From assembly GCA_036345935.2 (NCBI GenBank), contig JADWOT020001186.1, forward strand, positions 35,806 through 99,805: a stretch of DNA of 64,000 nt, given 5' to 3'. Below the pieces are notes generated by a model. The model saw only the letters and a list, made by a program, of their open reading frames with translations. It was not told where the DNA came from and did no database searches. Shown here piece after piece: positions 1 to 11,895 of the stretch (position 1 is its first letter; the number at the start of each line of letters is the position of its first letter). Both the position numbers and the translations under genes were made by a program. Source of the DNA: Taenia hydatigena (Eukaryota > Platyhelminthes > Cestoda > Cyclophyllidea > Taeniidae).

Positions 1-1866
1 AAAGGCAGTAGGATGATTAAATCGTCAAACAGTGATCATGCTAAGCGAATTTGGCACCCGGAGTGAAGAGGCAATAGGGTCTAAAAGCATCTTCTGTGAT
101 ACCAACATTAAGTTAGTCGACATTGTCCAAGGACGAGTCGCCCTTGCAGTCACGTAGTTGTGTAGTAAGAGAATAAATTGAATGTTCACTCAAATTCATT
201 GCCTATATGTGCAAACGGTAGTGAGTGAGTCAAAAATCCTTGTAGGTGGCTTCTTTGCTAGTCACAGATGTTATCCAAATGCAAGCTTGTAGAGTAAATT
301 TCGCAAAAGCATAGCAAAAGACCGCTGAATCGTGTTTCTAAACAAGCCTAACAGAAATGAGTTAACACGCAGATACCAGGCAATGCCGCACCTATCGAAT
401 CTAGGAAGCAAAGCTGCCTCTTCTCCTCCTCTACCAAGAATCCGATCATTTAGTGTTAAATTACGAGCTCTATTCGCTCCTCCATTGCTTCGCTCACATC
501 CATTTTAGGCATTTGACCTCGACGCTCTGACTTCACTGAACATTGAATGAGGAACGCATGAGCCGTATGTGGTCTATCTATAGCGCTGGAATGACATTTT
601 TAGCGTCAAAGCAGGCTCCATCTCCATGATGCCGAGCGTTTGTGATTACACTGCGGCTATCGAAGCGCATCCAAGCCATCTCTGAAGTCAATAAAAGCCG
701 CGAGTCTGTGAGCGCGTCGTCTATTGACACACACAGAGGATGGGGCACTGATAATCTAGGTATGGGTCTAGTCTTAGGATAGAGGAGAGCCTTAAGTGGA
801 AATACCTCCTCGATCGACACCCCACTTGCCTTGCCTTCTATCACTGACAATCTGCTCCGCCCACTATTTGGACTACTGAACGTATCGGACAAGCCCACCC
901 GTCCAGGTGCTCAATTCATACTGAGAGAAAAGTCGTCCAATTAATCATGCCGGCATTCGTAGCTCACAACCACACAGCTACTGAGAAGCAATAGATCAGC
1001 GTCCACCACCTTCTTGCAGGAAGCCAGGGTATGCTAGCTCTGCGCGGCTACTGCTCTAACCACAGCGAAGAACTGTGACACGAGAGTTGAAGTGTGTCCA
1101 TTGAAGTGGATGGCATTTACTAATAGAACGCGCATAGTGCAGTGTCCAAGACGACGCAGTTGGATGAAAAACACTTCTATTAGGGAAGAGGGGTATAGAA
1201 GAGGGGAAGGCTTGGTGTAAGTACATGGAGAAATCGGGGATGGGTGGGGCAGAAGTCCTTAAAATGCTCAATGTCTAATGCTAAGAACTGCGCAATTGCG
1301 ACTCCCACAACTGCTGATTACCGAGTTCAGGGGCCGCCTCGTAGCGCTACATCTTTTAGTAAGTCATTGTCCTCTGTTTAGGAGCAGGCAGCTCGACATC
1401 CTCAGCACATGGTTGCCTAATCGCCGCAACCATCTGTGACGGTCTGGACCGCCTCCATGCACAATGCTGTTCATATTTTTATAGTCACTGCTTTCTCTCC
1501 ACCGCGATATGTCTTCTTCAATCTGAAAAAAGGAGAAGAGAAAAGAGAGAATGATGATGAGGGAGGACAGAAGGCGCAGAGGCGGAAGAGTCAGGAGGAG
1601 AGTAACGCGAAACATGTGGGTTAAGAAGTGAGAAGTTAAAACCAACCAACCTGCCAACAAACCAGACAACAAATGAATGGTCAAAGGAGAGCTTACTGGT
1701 CCCAGGATACAACTGTCTACCTGGTCGTCAGCAAAGTCGCGTGCGGAGAGGAAGATTGACCAACTGTGCCAACAGGCCTACACACGCAAACACATGCGCG
1801 TACACATACAAACAAACACGTGTTCTCACCTGTTTCCGTGGACAACGGTATGCACACACAGTGGGA
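1..1866. other. No gene recognised; purine-rich and CA-rich patches
   Basis: No convincing coding stretch was found on either strand. Positions 1,520-1,610 are strongly purine-rich (GA-rich). This gives spurious open frames of biased composition on both strands. Positions 1,775-1,835 are rich in CA and ACA steps, like a decayed microsatellite, and lie just upstream of the HSP70 relic. The 578-898 minus frame resembles no family I know. Confidence 0.5.
1775..1835. repeat. Degenerate CA/ACA-rich tract
   Basis: A run of cac, aca and caa steps with interruptions, consistent with an old microsatellite. It lies about 30 bases upstream of the point where HSP70 similarity begins. It may mark the broken 5' edge of that copy. 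Confidence 0.4.
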
Positions 1867-3437
1867 CGGACGGAAGTCGCAAAGAGGCGGGCAGTCATGA
1901 ATCCTACCGGTACAGAGTTTGATTGGAACCGTCTGATTGGACGCCGTTTTGAAGATAAAGTACACGCAGTGGCCCTCCAAAGTTACGAATTCTAGAGAAA
2001 TACCAAGGATCAAGGTGCAGCATTATGGCACGACAGAGCATTTCATTGTAGAGTAGATCTCGTCCACGGTGCTCTCGAGGATGAAAAAGACAGCAGAGGC
2101 CTATCTGGGCGAGAAGGTGGCAAATACTTTCATCACAGTGCCAGCGTACTTCAATGTCAACCAGCTTCAGGCCACGATCGATGCTGGGAAACTGGCAGGT
2201 TTAAACGTGCTGCGTCTCATCAATGAGCCGACCGCAGCTGCCATTGCCTAAGGTATAGACAAGAAGACCACTAGGCAGCGTAATGCGCTTATCTTTGATT
2301 GGGGTGGTGACACCTTCGACGTCTCCATCATGTCCACACAGAATGAAAGATTTGAGGTAGGGGCGGTTAGTGGCATCACACACTTGGGTGGCGAAGACAT
2401 TACTTCTCGACTAGCGGACACTGTGGAGATCATCAAGAGGGGCCACGAAGAAAAAGGCTTGACAACCAATAAAAATGCCATCAGCCGATTGAGGAAGGCG
2501 TGCAAGGAGGCAAAGGGAATGTTGAGCTTGGCTGAGAGTACAAACGTTGAAATAGTGTCGTTGTTTGAAGGCATCAATTTTAATGCAAGCATCACACGGG
2601 CCTGATTTGAACAATTGTGCTCGAATCTCTTTGGATGGTCGGTAGATGCAGTAAAGACAGCGATTAACGATGCGAAGATGGAGAAGGCTGACATCAGTAA
2701 AATTGTGCTGGTGGGAGTATCAACGCGTATTCCAAAGGTGGAAAAGTTGCTGCAGAATTTCTTTGGTGGTAAAGAGGTGAGGAGATCCATCAATGCAGAC
2801 GAGGCAGTAGTCTACGGTGCGGCTATTTTTGCCGCAAATCTGACTAATTGTGTGTCAACAATGACAAAGGATTTGGTTTTGCTGGAAGTGACGCCACTCC
2901 CTTCGGGTATTGATAAGTATGGCGATATTGTGGCGACGGGAATAAAGCGTAACACACCAATCCCAACTAAGGCGACGAAAGCATTTATCAGCTTTAGCGA
3001 TAACGCAACCGATATTTTAGTTAGTGTGCTTGACGCGTGACAACCACTTGATGGGTGAGTTTTGGTTGACTGGTCTCTTACCGACACCGGGTGGCGAAAG
3101 TGTAATAGACATGGCATTTGAGATTGTCGAAAACGGGATCCGTCATGTGTTTGCAGTCCAAAGGTCGACAGGAAAGCAGAACAGCATCATGATCACCAAT
3201 TACATGGATCATTTGTCTGAAAAGGAGATAGGGCAGATGCTGACGGAGGCGGAGATAAACAAGCAGGAGGATGAGAAGGAGAGAATTAGAATGGGAGGGA
3301 AGAGTGAGTTAGTGGGCTACGTCTACGACATAATAGGGAAATTAGGGAAAGAGGACGTGAAGCAGGAGACATTGGAAGCGAACCACAAAGCAATGTTAGT
3401 GCAGTGTGAAGAGACGATCAGGCGGATGGACACTTGA
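1867..3437 (+). pseudogene. HSP70 (cytosolic-type DnaK family) pseudogene, intronless and broken
   Basis: A decayed copy of a heat-shock protein 70 chaperone, which uses ATP to bind and release unfolded polypeptides. Similarity starts near residue 55 of the family (MNPTGTEF, then RLIGRRF, from 1,897), so the first phosphate motif (IDLGTT type) is missing. A frameshift lies near 1,960-2,000. From there frame 2 carries NEPTAAAIA (about 2,222-2,248), a damaged phosphate-2 motif DWGGDTFDVS (2,297-2,326, normally DLGGGTFDVS) and an adenosine motif VGVSTRIPKV (from 2,711, normally GGSTRIPKV). In-frame stops lie at 2,054-2,056, 2,249-2,251 (the Tyr codon after AAAIA) and 2,603-2,605 (TGA for Arg). 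A second frameshift near 3,025-3,035 leads into the substrate-binding domain (LTGLLPTPGG, then STGKQNSIMITN). The reading ends at 3,437, before the helical lid is complete and without an EEVD tail. No intron is seen, so it may be a retrocopy, though many HSP70 genes lack introns anyway. It is certainly HSP70-derived and certainly not intact. Confidence 0.95.
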
Positions 3438-4829
3438 TGAAACCGTAAAAGCAAAATTCGTGAATAAAGAGGTAAGAAACTCAAACTGAGGAAATACACA
3501 AGGAGACTCAAGCGTCATCCACTTATTGTGTCTCCCTTTGGCTACCATCAATATATTCGTGTGTATTTTAAATGTACACGTACAATGTGCTTAGTTCAAC
3601 TTACTCTGTAGATTTCTCTTGTATCCTTCTGTTGCTCTCACATGCACGTTGCAGAATCTGCATTTCCTGTGGTCCACCTCTTTCACTTTGTTAGATTTAC
3701 TGGCAAAGGAGGAAACATGGATGCGACAGACGGTTGGGAAGACGCATAGATTATAGAAATCATACGATGTCTGCATGTGGAGATGACTGAATAAAGGAGA
3801 GCATGAATATTTTAAGGAAATAAGGCACTTGTTGATTAAATAAGGAATTCTAAGCTGATGCCGCGAACAATTCTTAACCCTTGCATTCAAAATGCGTTAT
3901 CTAACACGGTCAAGCTGAGATGAGATGCTGCAGACTTGTCCCTGTAGCCTGTCGCAAAAGGGGCAACTGCAGTCTGTGGAATTAAAAACGCGAGTTCCAG
4001 TTCATTTTTTTGCTACCACTCATCAAAACATGCGATTTGGAAGAGTGAGCCTACTGCAATCCCTTTAGTAGATGGTTAGAATCCTGTGCCAATGATTTAA
4101 GTTAGTGGCAAAATTGTCGACTAGTGCCCACCGTAGCAAAGTGGACGTACCTGAGGAAAGAGCAAACTACTTTTCTTATCGGATGCTTAGTTGTAATGAA
4201 TAGGTTCGTCGTACGAAACAGAAATAAGGAGGTGTTGAGTCCCATATAAGTCGACCAAGAATTCCTTAAGGTCGTATCATCTTTGTTAAGGATTAGTCTC
4301 CGAAGTCACTTAGAATCATGAGCACAAGTCGAATACTGCGCCACGACGCGAGAATGTTGGAAAGGTGTCATTTCAACGAGGAAGCTGTGGTTAGCATTGT
4401 TTGCAAAAATATTGGCAATGGTAGAGATTAGAGCTGTTCCTTTGCGAGTGAAAACCGAAGGGAAGAAAAAGGCAAAGTCGCATAGGAATTGTAGGCTGTA
4501 GATCCAGCAAGGTTTCAGCGAGGTGATGGGAGAGGCAGGAGGCATTTGTGGAATCACATCTCCAACTAAAGACGTCACTAGTTGGCTAGACCATGACCAG
4601 AAATAGCTGATTTCGCATCACTTTTAGGAGACGCTCTCGAACTATGAAATTCGGACCCGCCGAGGTCGAATAGGAACCGGTGACAAAGCAGAGGGAACAG
4701 TGCGTCAGGTTGTATCTTTTTGTTTCCCTTTCTGCTATTTCCTTAGCACATCCTATTGCACTGAATTTTACTAAAACCACTGCATCACCTTGGGAATTGC
4801 TGATAAAATAAATCCGAATGCGCAGCTCT
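3438..4829. other. No gene recognised
   Basis: Stretch after the HSP70 relic. Residual HSP70 C-terminal similarity may continue weakly to about 3,530 in another frame (KKLKLRKYTRRLK), but this is not secure. The minus frames at 3,591-3,890 and 4,306-4,578 match nothing I know. No poly(A) run follows the relic. Confidence 0.4.
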
Positions 4830-7058
4830 GTTCAGCCAATTGAAGCTTTACATGTCCGGCATGGTAAAGACTTGCACGTTTTCAATCTCATTGGAGTTAG
4901 TTTTGTAAATCCGACACACGGAATTTGTGCATCGATCGTCGGTGTACAAATTTCGGCGGTGACTGCAACTAAAATGAATAAGATGATATGAAGTGAACAG
5001 GACGTTCTCAAATCACACAGGTAGAGCATTATCAGTCAAGAGTCAGTACAATGACCGTCCTCCAGCGCTTTGTTTGTGTCTCCACACATCTATTCGGAAC
5101 TGTAACCTCTGCTCACACTAATCATCGCCGATAAACCATTGCTTCATGCATACGGGTGCATGGCATAGGGAAATGAGCTGCGCCTTGTCCATCACTCACA
5201 TTGGAGCCGCCACCACACAGTCAGGTCTTCCATACCACCAGCTGAGCGTTTGTCGCCCATTCTTAATTCAACGGTTAGCAGATCGGAGTGGATGATGACG
5301 GAATTAATTAGGCAGATACTTAATGGCAACTAATTGGAAGAGTGACTAGGCTAGAGTCAGATATTATGTGATAAGTTGGCACTGACATTCACTCCGCCAT
5401 CCTCTAGGATGCCTTCTGATTGCCGGGGTTGCAAGAGGACCGCTATTCCTCTTCAGTGCCACCTTGAGCGCTCTTTATCGACAGTTTGAAGCATTTGTGC
5501 ATTTGTAGTGACAGTGCCACTGCCATAGCGTATTTTTACTAAGGACGCGTTCAGCTGCTTGGAACGTCCACAGTATCGAATATTAATGCAAATTATTAAC
5601 AAAAAAAAAAGACCTTTGACAATTGGGATCGAATCGGGCTAGTAACATCAAGGTGCGTTTGTGTTCTCCCACATTTTAAAGCGATGCAAGGGCGCACACT
5701 TTACAATCTGTATCAGTTTAGTTAACATCTCAAGCGTATGTATTTATAACTGTACATGATTATATACGCCTGCGTCCTATGTTACACTAATAAACCTTCT
5801 TCACGTCGATTCGCATGATACATTAAGATTTCAATGCATTATGCTCTAAAAGCCATATTTCAAATTTGCCAGTTTTCCCATTAGTGATGAATAAATCAGC
5901 ATAATATCAGTAAAAATTACAAGAATATGTAGTAAGGGCTTTCACACATCCTTCCAAACAGATCAGAGTAGCTTTCAAGTATCCATGTCAGCCATTAAGC
6001 CTCGCTGATTGGCTGGATGTGAGAAGTGATTAGAACTGGATGTTGATGATCGCTTGTCGCATAAAAGAAGCCTCGTTTGAAGAGTCCTTATCAGATTTTG
6101 CGTGGCAATGTCCCAGGTTGGTTCGACTAAATCTGCGTCTAGTAAATGGCTTTATTAAATCCATTTCGCATTTATATTCTCTCTGATAGTTGTTAAAATT
6201 TATCATTGGAGTTTCGTTTAGGAAAAGTCAACAGCAGAGCAACCAAATCTAGACCTCCCCATTCAAACTCTCAGGATCCATCACAGTGTAAGGGACGTAA
6301 AATGGGTAGACGCACACCTCTGCAGGGTGCTTTTCTTTGCAGATGTGGAGGGATGCGCGCATTATCTTGATTATGCAAGTCAGTATTACAATACCGAATA
6401 GGCTTTATTTCGTTGCCTCTCGTCAAGAATGTTTCCTGCTAATGCACAAACTCCGATCAACTGTTTGATCACCACACCATATCGCTGCACAAGACTGTCG
6501 CCATACGGAACGAAACGCTACAAATGCGATTTGCCTGTACTGCGTTCTGCTTCCTCTACTCGTCTCTGCTTGGACGTGTCTATGGATGTTCCCAACTTTG
6601 CAAACCAGTGGGGTGCATTTTTCAGGACAGCAGGTGGCACCGTACTGGACATGCGTGAATGGTCAGCAGAAGAAGGTGGAGAAGGAGGAGAACGGACGCA
6701 CCTGAGCGATTATGACTGTGTCGTTATATATTTTGATTGTCCTGATTTTGAACATCGTGATTGTGGACACCTGAATGCCGTAGCCGAGGCCCTCAAGTCA
6801 AAGCAAACGCTTGTTGTGACAGGCTCGATGTGGCAAACCTTGGATCTCCGTCCGAACTTGGACTGCTTGTAAAAGATATTCGAGGCCTTAGGCAGTTTTC
6901 GCTTCCTCCCTTTTTCCAACTTACCTGATAGTTTTCGCATTTGGTGCAACCGGTGGCAAAACGATTGGACGGTCACTTTGGTGGAGATGGCACAGTGGGC
7001 CTGTCTTCATATCATGCGGAGAAGGAGTAAAGCTTTACGCGTTTTACCATGTTTGTGA
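4830..7058 (+). repeat. Duplicated unit A, left copy (inverted partner at 18,740-21,050)
   Basis: Reading 18,740-21,050 on the reverse strand gives this segment with many substitutions and small gaps. Matching anchors occur along the whole length. Examples are GCTCTGTTCA near 4,826, GGTCGGAGTG versus GATCGGAGTG near 5,282, ATATTAATGCAAATT near 5,580, GGGCTAGTAA near 5,636, TTGCTGATTGG versus TCGCTGATTGG near 6,003, and the coding relic at 6,222-7,058. By eye the copies differ at about a quarter of positions. The left edge is soft: I cannot follow the match below about 4,830. Confidence 0.85.
6222..7058 (+). pseudogene. Coding relic A (278 codons), faintly BRCT-like, two in-frame stops
   Basis: An 837-base stretch reads in one frame from an acceptor-like TTTCGTTTAG (ending 6,221) to TGA at 7,056-7,058. 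Only TAG at 6,399-6,401 and TAA at 6,870-6,872 interrupt it. The inverted copy at 18,782-19,615 keeps the same frame for 834 bases with no frame-breaking gaps despite heavy divergence, which is strong evidence that the parent was protein-coding. Well-kept blocks are DLPIQT, HHSV, CLITTP, KRYKCDLPV, VPNF-NQW, AGG-VLDMR, SDYDCV, SKQTLVVTG-MWQ and QWACLH. The order NF-x3-W-x4-F-x2-AGG, then DCV-I, then A-AL-SKQTLVV-x3-W recalls a BRCT domain, the phosphoprotein-binding fold of DNA-damage adaptors such as the 53BP1 family. That is only a pattern impression. No initiating Met is evident, so this looks like an internal or 3' exon of a lost gene. Confidence 0.6.
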
Positions 7059-7454
7059 TTGGCCAGTCTATGACAGCATTCTGTAAAGCACTTAATAGCA
7101 TTCAAAGCAAATGTTGCACAATTATACTTGTAAAGACCTACACTTTTTATGAACGTGGTGGCTGGATTCGGAGCAAAATAGCAGTAATTTGAAATTGTGA
7201 AGTCGTGGTCGACCACTTCATTGAGCTATCATTTTCTCCCGGTACAATTACCGGCAGGATGTGACGAAGTTGGCAGTACCTGACTCATCTGCAGTCACAG
7301 TCACATTTAATGGCAAGCCAGTCAGATTTAAATTAGCTGTAGATTGAATCGTTAAATGACTGACTAGTCGAGCCACTTACCTGAACAGCTAAAGTCCCAT
7401 CTAATCAGCAGCTCTAATGGGTTCATTCATTGGCACAGTGAGATTTCAAACGCA

Positions 7455-7953
7455 AAGCTGTCTTTTCTACGTCCTCTGAGGATACATACGAAGCACCAAC
7501 AGCACCACGAATTAGGACCACGCAACACAACTGTTTGGCTAAACCAACCTTGGGCACGTTTGGATACTAGACGAGCATTTTCAGCCTCTCAGACAGTCAC
7601 GATGTGCGTTTGGTTCTTTACAAGAACGGCGAGTTGCATCGTTGAGCAGTTTTGGTGTTGGACACTTTTCTTAACAAAATGGCCCGTACTCCTAAAGTGT
7701 GACATATAGGCAACCACAGAATTGTTCAGAGGACAGGGAATATCTTGTGATTAAGCGGATGCATTGCATATCGTAAGGTGAGTGCTCTTAATGATGTAAT
7801 GCAGCTAGTAACGGCGATAGTGTGCATGAAGACGATGAGGCCTTTCACAACCATTACCTCCCATACCAGTACTGCCCTACGTCACGAATGCGTAACACAA
7901 CTTGCAATCAATGCTCTACATTCGATTTTGCTGAACTCATTCGTTCTTTGCAG
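7455..7953 (+). pseudogene. Exon-intron relic in unit B (unrecognised protein)
   Basis: A plausible exon with the frame KAVFSTSSED... (from about 7,451) followed by DSHDVRLVLYKNGELHR, broken by several stops, ends at a good donor (TCGTAAG followed by GTGAGTG, intron start at 7,778). An acceptor-like TTCTTTGCAG ends at 7,953, giving a 176-base candidate intron. In the inverted copy the donor context is kept (CAAAGTGAGTG) but the acceptor has become CTG. The frames of the two copies do not stay aligned throughout, so coding origin is likely but the product is unknown. Confidence 0.35.
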
Positions 7954-8229
7954 ATGGAGCGAAAAATCGTTAGTATTCGCTGTTTCGTCAAGTAGTCCTT
8001 CATCTAGATAGTTTACTCCTTCTTGCGGATGAGGTGATGTGCGTCTGAGTGGATGCTAAATGAGTTACTGTTGCATAATTGACTCTAAGAAAGCATCAGA
8101 TCATTCAGTTTGGGCTCTATATAGTACCGCTCGATAACACTTTGAATTGGTTGACGTCGGAGCAGTAAAGAACTGGAACCCGTGCGGTTAAGCAGGGTAG
8201 CTAGACTTGGACTCACAAGTCGTAGATAT

Positions 8230-8400
8230 CTTGTTCTCCTGCCCTCCTCTTTCAATTTTTTATTCTTCGTTGCAGCTTTTTTCCCATTCATTCATTTATT
8301 CACCGCAGAAGTCTCCTTGCCTTCTCTTCCTCATTTACAACGCCTATTTCTTCCTCCTCCTCTATTGTCACACACGCACCAGATAGCAGCAAAATGAAGT
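8230..8400 (+). other. Pyrimidine-rich tract closing unit B
   Basis: A run of C and T with few purines. Open frames across it have biased, low-complexity composition and are not accepted as genes. The equivalent purine-rich run on the plus strand at 32,520-32,640 shows that it belongs to the duplicated unit. Confidence 0.6.
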
Positions 8401-9389
8401 TCTCTTCTTCAACAAGGAAAAAGTTGGGGATGACAGCCAAGCAGATCTCACTCACACCATTCCCTTGCCATGCAGCTTGTGCTGCTTACATCTTTCTTTA
8501 CATTTCTTTATTTGCCTCTTTTACATTTCTTCCTTCAATGGCCTTTACCTTCCAGAAAATCTTAGTCTTGTTCTTCGACTTGCACCTCTTTTTGCACGCT
8601 AGACTTGTTACTCACCTCCTCTTACTAACACTCTCTGGGTAGTAGTTGTAGTGGGCCCCTCTAGTATTTACCCTTTTATTTCTCTCTAACCCACCCACTC
8701 GCATGCACCTACTACTACCCCGCATTCAAAGTTGGCTTGATCTTCTGACAGGATGTAAATACGCTAACGGCAAAGAGATGCTGCTGAATCTACGACGTCT
8801 CTTCTTATTAATGCCAGTTTTGAGGTCATATCATTATACAATTCTACCCACTAAACGCAATTGGAAGGCGGAATTCGTTAACTTCGGAGCAATGTCTTAA
8901 AGGATTGGCACTCCCACTGCATATTTACGCACTGCCGATTATACCAGAGCACTACGCAAATTGTTTTACTTTCTCGTGATCAGTGGATTGTCAAGCAAAG
9001 GTGCACGACGGCAACCAAACAATGCGTTCGCATTGACCCATGTTACTAAAGTCAAAAGCCCTCCTGTATACTGACTATAAGGCTCGGAAATGACCTTAGG
9101 AAGTGAAACACCTGACCGGAGAGCTTGAAACAAAGAATCGACTTTCACCTATGCCCTTCTACAGGATATCCATGCACTTATTTTCAGCCACATGCACCAC
9201 AGCGCTGCCAAGGATGACTAGAGGAGATGATTAAGTAAAAGCTTGCTCAATTGTCAAAATCAATTTCACAGGTGCAGGATGTCTTCGTTTCTTTGCCTCT
9301 ATCCACCCATCAAATGCGTGTCAAACCAGCTTACGATAACAGTAGTTCTAGCAGACCCCGTACTAACCATCCAATCATTTATCAGCTAT
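8401..9389. other. No gene recognised
   Basis: Unique-looking DNA between unit B and the large repeat block. A short motif (CCCTTTTATTTC followed by AACCCACCCACT, about 8,670-8,700) recurs loosely near 18,700, but I cannot extend the match. Small frames at 8,394-8,642 and 8,703-8,900 match nothing known to me. Confidence 0.4.
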
Positions 9390-11110
9390 CCACTTCTCAC
9401 TACACGGACTCTACAGTCCTCAAGGTCGGCAATTTCGTCCAAGTTGCCAATATCCTCCACCAATGCTTGTAGGTATCCAAGTCTTATGCCTTAAAGACGG
9501 TTGGAGCACTACGACTTCATTTTATCATAAGTGCTTAATAGATGTCAGCGCCAATTATAATGGCATCACATTGTATGGTATGCAAATATTAAATGCACAT
9601 CATCAAGAATGTTGGAGGTATTCTGCACATTAAATCATTCATCTGCATTACTTGGGCACAATCCGTCACAGTATGGCTCAAATTTGCCACACAACCATGC
9701 TAAACCTCTTTCCAAGCTTAATGCACACAATTAAAACTTTTGGTAGTCTCTAAAGTTTGGCACTCATTATTATCTTTTGCTGAAATGCCATTAGATCCTG
9801 CAGGTTTCTAGAAGTTGGACACTTTTGTAGTTTAAATTTGCAGCATATAACACATTTCGAACAGTGACATAATTCGCATTCTTGGCATGATCGAAGGGGA
9901 CCTATGAGCATGTCATAACCACAGCATTTTTGTGAATTCAACGCCCTAATGTCAACCCGCAGTAGAGTCGGAGGATTCAGGACCAAAGCTTTCCTATCCA
10001 TGCTAAAATCCGCATCGTTCTGGAGTCGCAGAAGTAGTTTCATGGCCTTAAATATGCTCGACAAAGAAAATTAGGTCAGGCTTTAAATCGTTGTAATGTT
10101 GTTTTGGAACATGGATATGCGGGAAGCATCGTGCTCAACCTCGGACTCGTCGATCCACAGGAAGCCGCACATATGTGACACAACAAATCCTGCGATGGTA
10201 GTGCCCTATTCCTCAGTGCTATATCCTGTGACCTCCTAAAGCTGACAGTAACCGTAACACTTATGCTCCTCAAATGCGCTTTGTAGGCGAGAAAAGGAAA
10301 ACAATTTTGGCCTGGTCATTGACGCACGTGGTAGGTCTCATGAGCCTGAGTCTCCGCAGTCGTCAACACTTTGGCCCTGTCACTGCATATCTGTCCTGTG
10401 CTGTAATAGACGTGGCTAGAAATACTTAAACCTTCTCATGGCAGGGATAGAAGGAAAGAAGGGGAAAGGACAGAACCGTCTGCGGCAACATCATCTGCTA
10501 TTTTATTCGAGCTATTGTTTGCCATCAAAAATAGAGTCGTGGGTTATTCCAGTTGACATGAATTGTAGATTTTAGGAGGCGACTTGGGATTAGTAAAAAA
10601 TCCGTCCTTCGCATCACTATTTCGCTTTAATTTCATTGCGTAGAATTTTTTACATCAGTTATGCAATTTGCCAGATTAATTGGTATGGTCCACAAAAACA
10701 CAAAGCAGTGCACAATATTAGCGATTCACAATAAACGAAAATTATTCACTAGACCGAAAATGCAGTAGCCAAGTCAAATAAACCGAGTGCTACATGGACA
10801 ATTTGGTTCAATTAGAAGGTTACCGGAAATAGTTAATAGCCTAATCCAGTCTTTCTACTCTAAATGGATTTGGTCTTAACTACTAACAGAATTTAAAGGG
10901 CCGGTTTTGGCCTTACTTCGGAGGTTCTCATGTTTTCCACTATTAACCGAATCTGCCTTTCTTTTCGCCTTTCCTCTGACTTATTTTCTTCTTCTATTGG
11001 AAATCTTCCTATCTGTGAGGCAAAAAGTGCACTTGCTAACGTTCCCAAAGTTGAGACGATGGATATCCAGACTTCATTCTTAAAGCCGATGGCAAAATAA
11101 TATAGTTTTC

Positions 11111-11326
11111 CTAGTCAAACGCCAATAACTTGGATGAATAACAGAGTTTGCTTGCTGTGCTTCGGTGCATGGACCATCCAGTGCCATCCAGTGTAAGCAG
11201 GAAATGGAGGTGGCAGGATACTTGACTCCAATGTCGGCAAATTATGCACAGCCGTAACGCTGTGAACTGGGCCAGCCTCAGCTCTGGGTCACAAGGTGGA
11301 AACGCTATCTCCCATTTGTAGTGCAC
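11111..11326 (-). pseudogene. Unrecognised open frame kept in three copies
   Basis: A minus-strand frame of about 70 codons (motifs HYKW, FPPCDPELR, RHWSQVSC, SSKLLAFD). It recurs at 52,963-53,178 with few changes and in the more diverged 39,730-39,940 copy with the frame kept but one stop. It lies on the same strand as the LRR-like frame next to it, so both could be exons of one lost gene. No family is recognised. Confidence 0.3.
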
Positions 11327-11559
11327 GAATAGCGATCTTTGACGTGAAAAATCACCAACAATACCGACTTGCGATGTTGTGGAACGGTCAAAGAAAGCGC
11401 ATCGTTTGGAAGGTTGTCAAAAACAAAACAACAATGCGACTGCTGTCTACTTTCAAGCTAATGAGTATCCCATTCCTAAAGCCTCATATATCAGCGGAAC
11501 TTAGCGCATTAAAATGTGTACAAATATATTTCGCTCTAAGATCATACAAAGGGGGCATA

Positions 11560-11895
11560 CTAAAAAATTACAACATGGAACAGGCATCCCTCATACTGCT
11601 CAATGTAGGTAATCCGAAAAGTGGAAAACCGGACCCGATTGAGGAGGGTGTGGAGGTCGTTCAGTGTTAAATTCTCAATGCAAATAGCAGGGTATTGCTG
11701 CGAAACATAACCGCTACATCCGTGGAGGAGAGCACGGACTTCATTCAGATCAGCCTGATCCCATGTTTCGCTTTCGAATTCTAGATGCGTTTGACTGGCC
11801 ATCGTGTGATCGCGTCGCAGGTGAATGCGAATTTCGCGCGATTCTAATGACTTCACTAAAAGAAGTAATAAGAGCTCACATACACAGACCACCAC
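11560..11895 (-). pseudogene. Leucine-rich-repeat-like coding relic, copy 1
   Basis: A minus-strand frame of 111 codons containing RIHLRRDHTM, THLEFESETWDQADLNEV, RALLHGCSGY and NLTLNDLHTLL. The spacing of leucines with a GC step (L-x2-V-x2-LL-x-GC, then LTL-x-DLHTLL) resembles the cysteine-type leucine-rich repeats found in F-box adaptors, but the match is weak. Copies lie at 53,412-53,747 (nearly identical), 40,212-40,484 (frame kept, shorter) and 38,800-39,090 on the plus strand (three stops, otherwise same frame). Frame retention in four copies of different age argues that the ancestor was coding. No start signal is convincing. Confidence 0.35.

Larger units (their letters stand above)
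7060..8400 (+). repeat. Duplicated unit B, left copy (inverted partner at 32,520-33,740)
   Basis: The reverse strand of 32,520-33,740 follows this segment from about 7,060. Anchors are GGATGTGAC near 7,257, CTGTCTTTTCTACGTCCTCTG near 7,458, GTGCATGAAGACGATGA near 7,821, ACGTCACGAATGCGT near 7,879 and ACTGTTGCATAA with GACTCTA near 8,066. A pyrimidine-rich run closes both copies. It abuts unit A here, but the two inverted copies of A and B lie 11 kb apart, so the units were copied separately. Confidence 0.8.

Noticed and set aside
1364..1712. Hydrophobic minus frames resembling membrane segments
   Set aside because: They are the complement of a GA-rich run, overlap in two frames and have no known motif.
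8182..8642. Open plus frames rich in Leu, Ser and Phe
   Set aside because: They arise from the pyrimidine-rich tract and have low-complexity composition; the inverted copy does not keep the frame.
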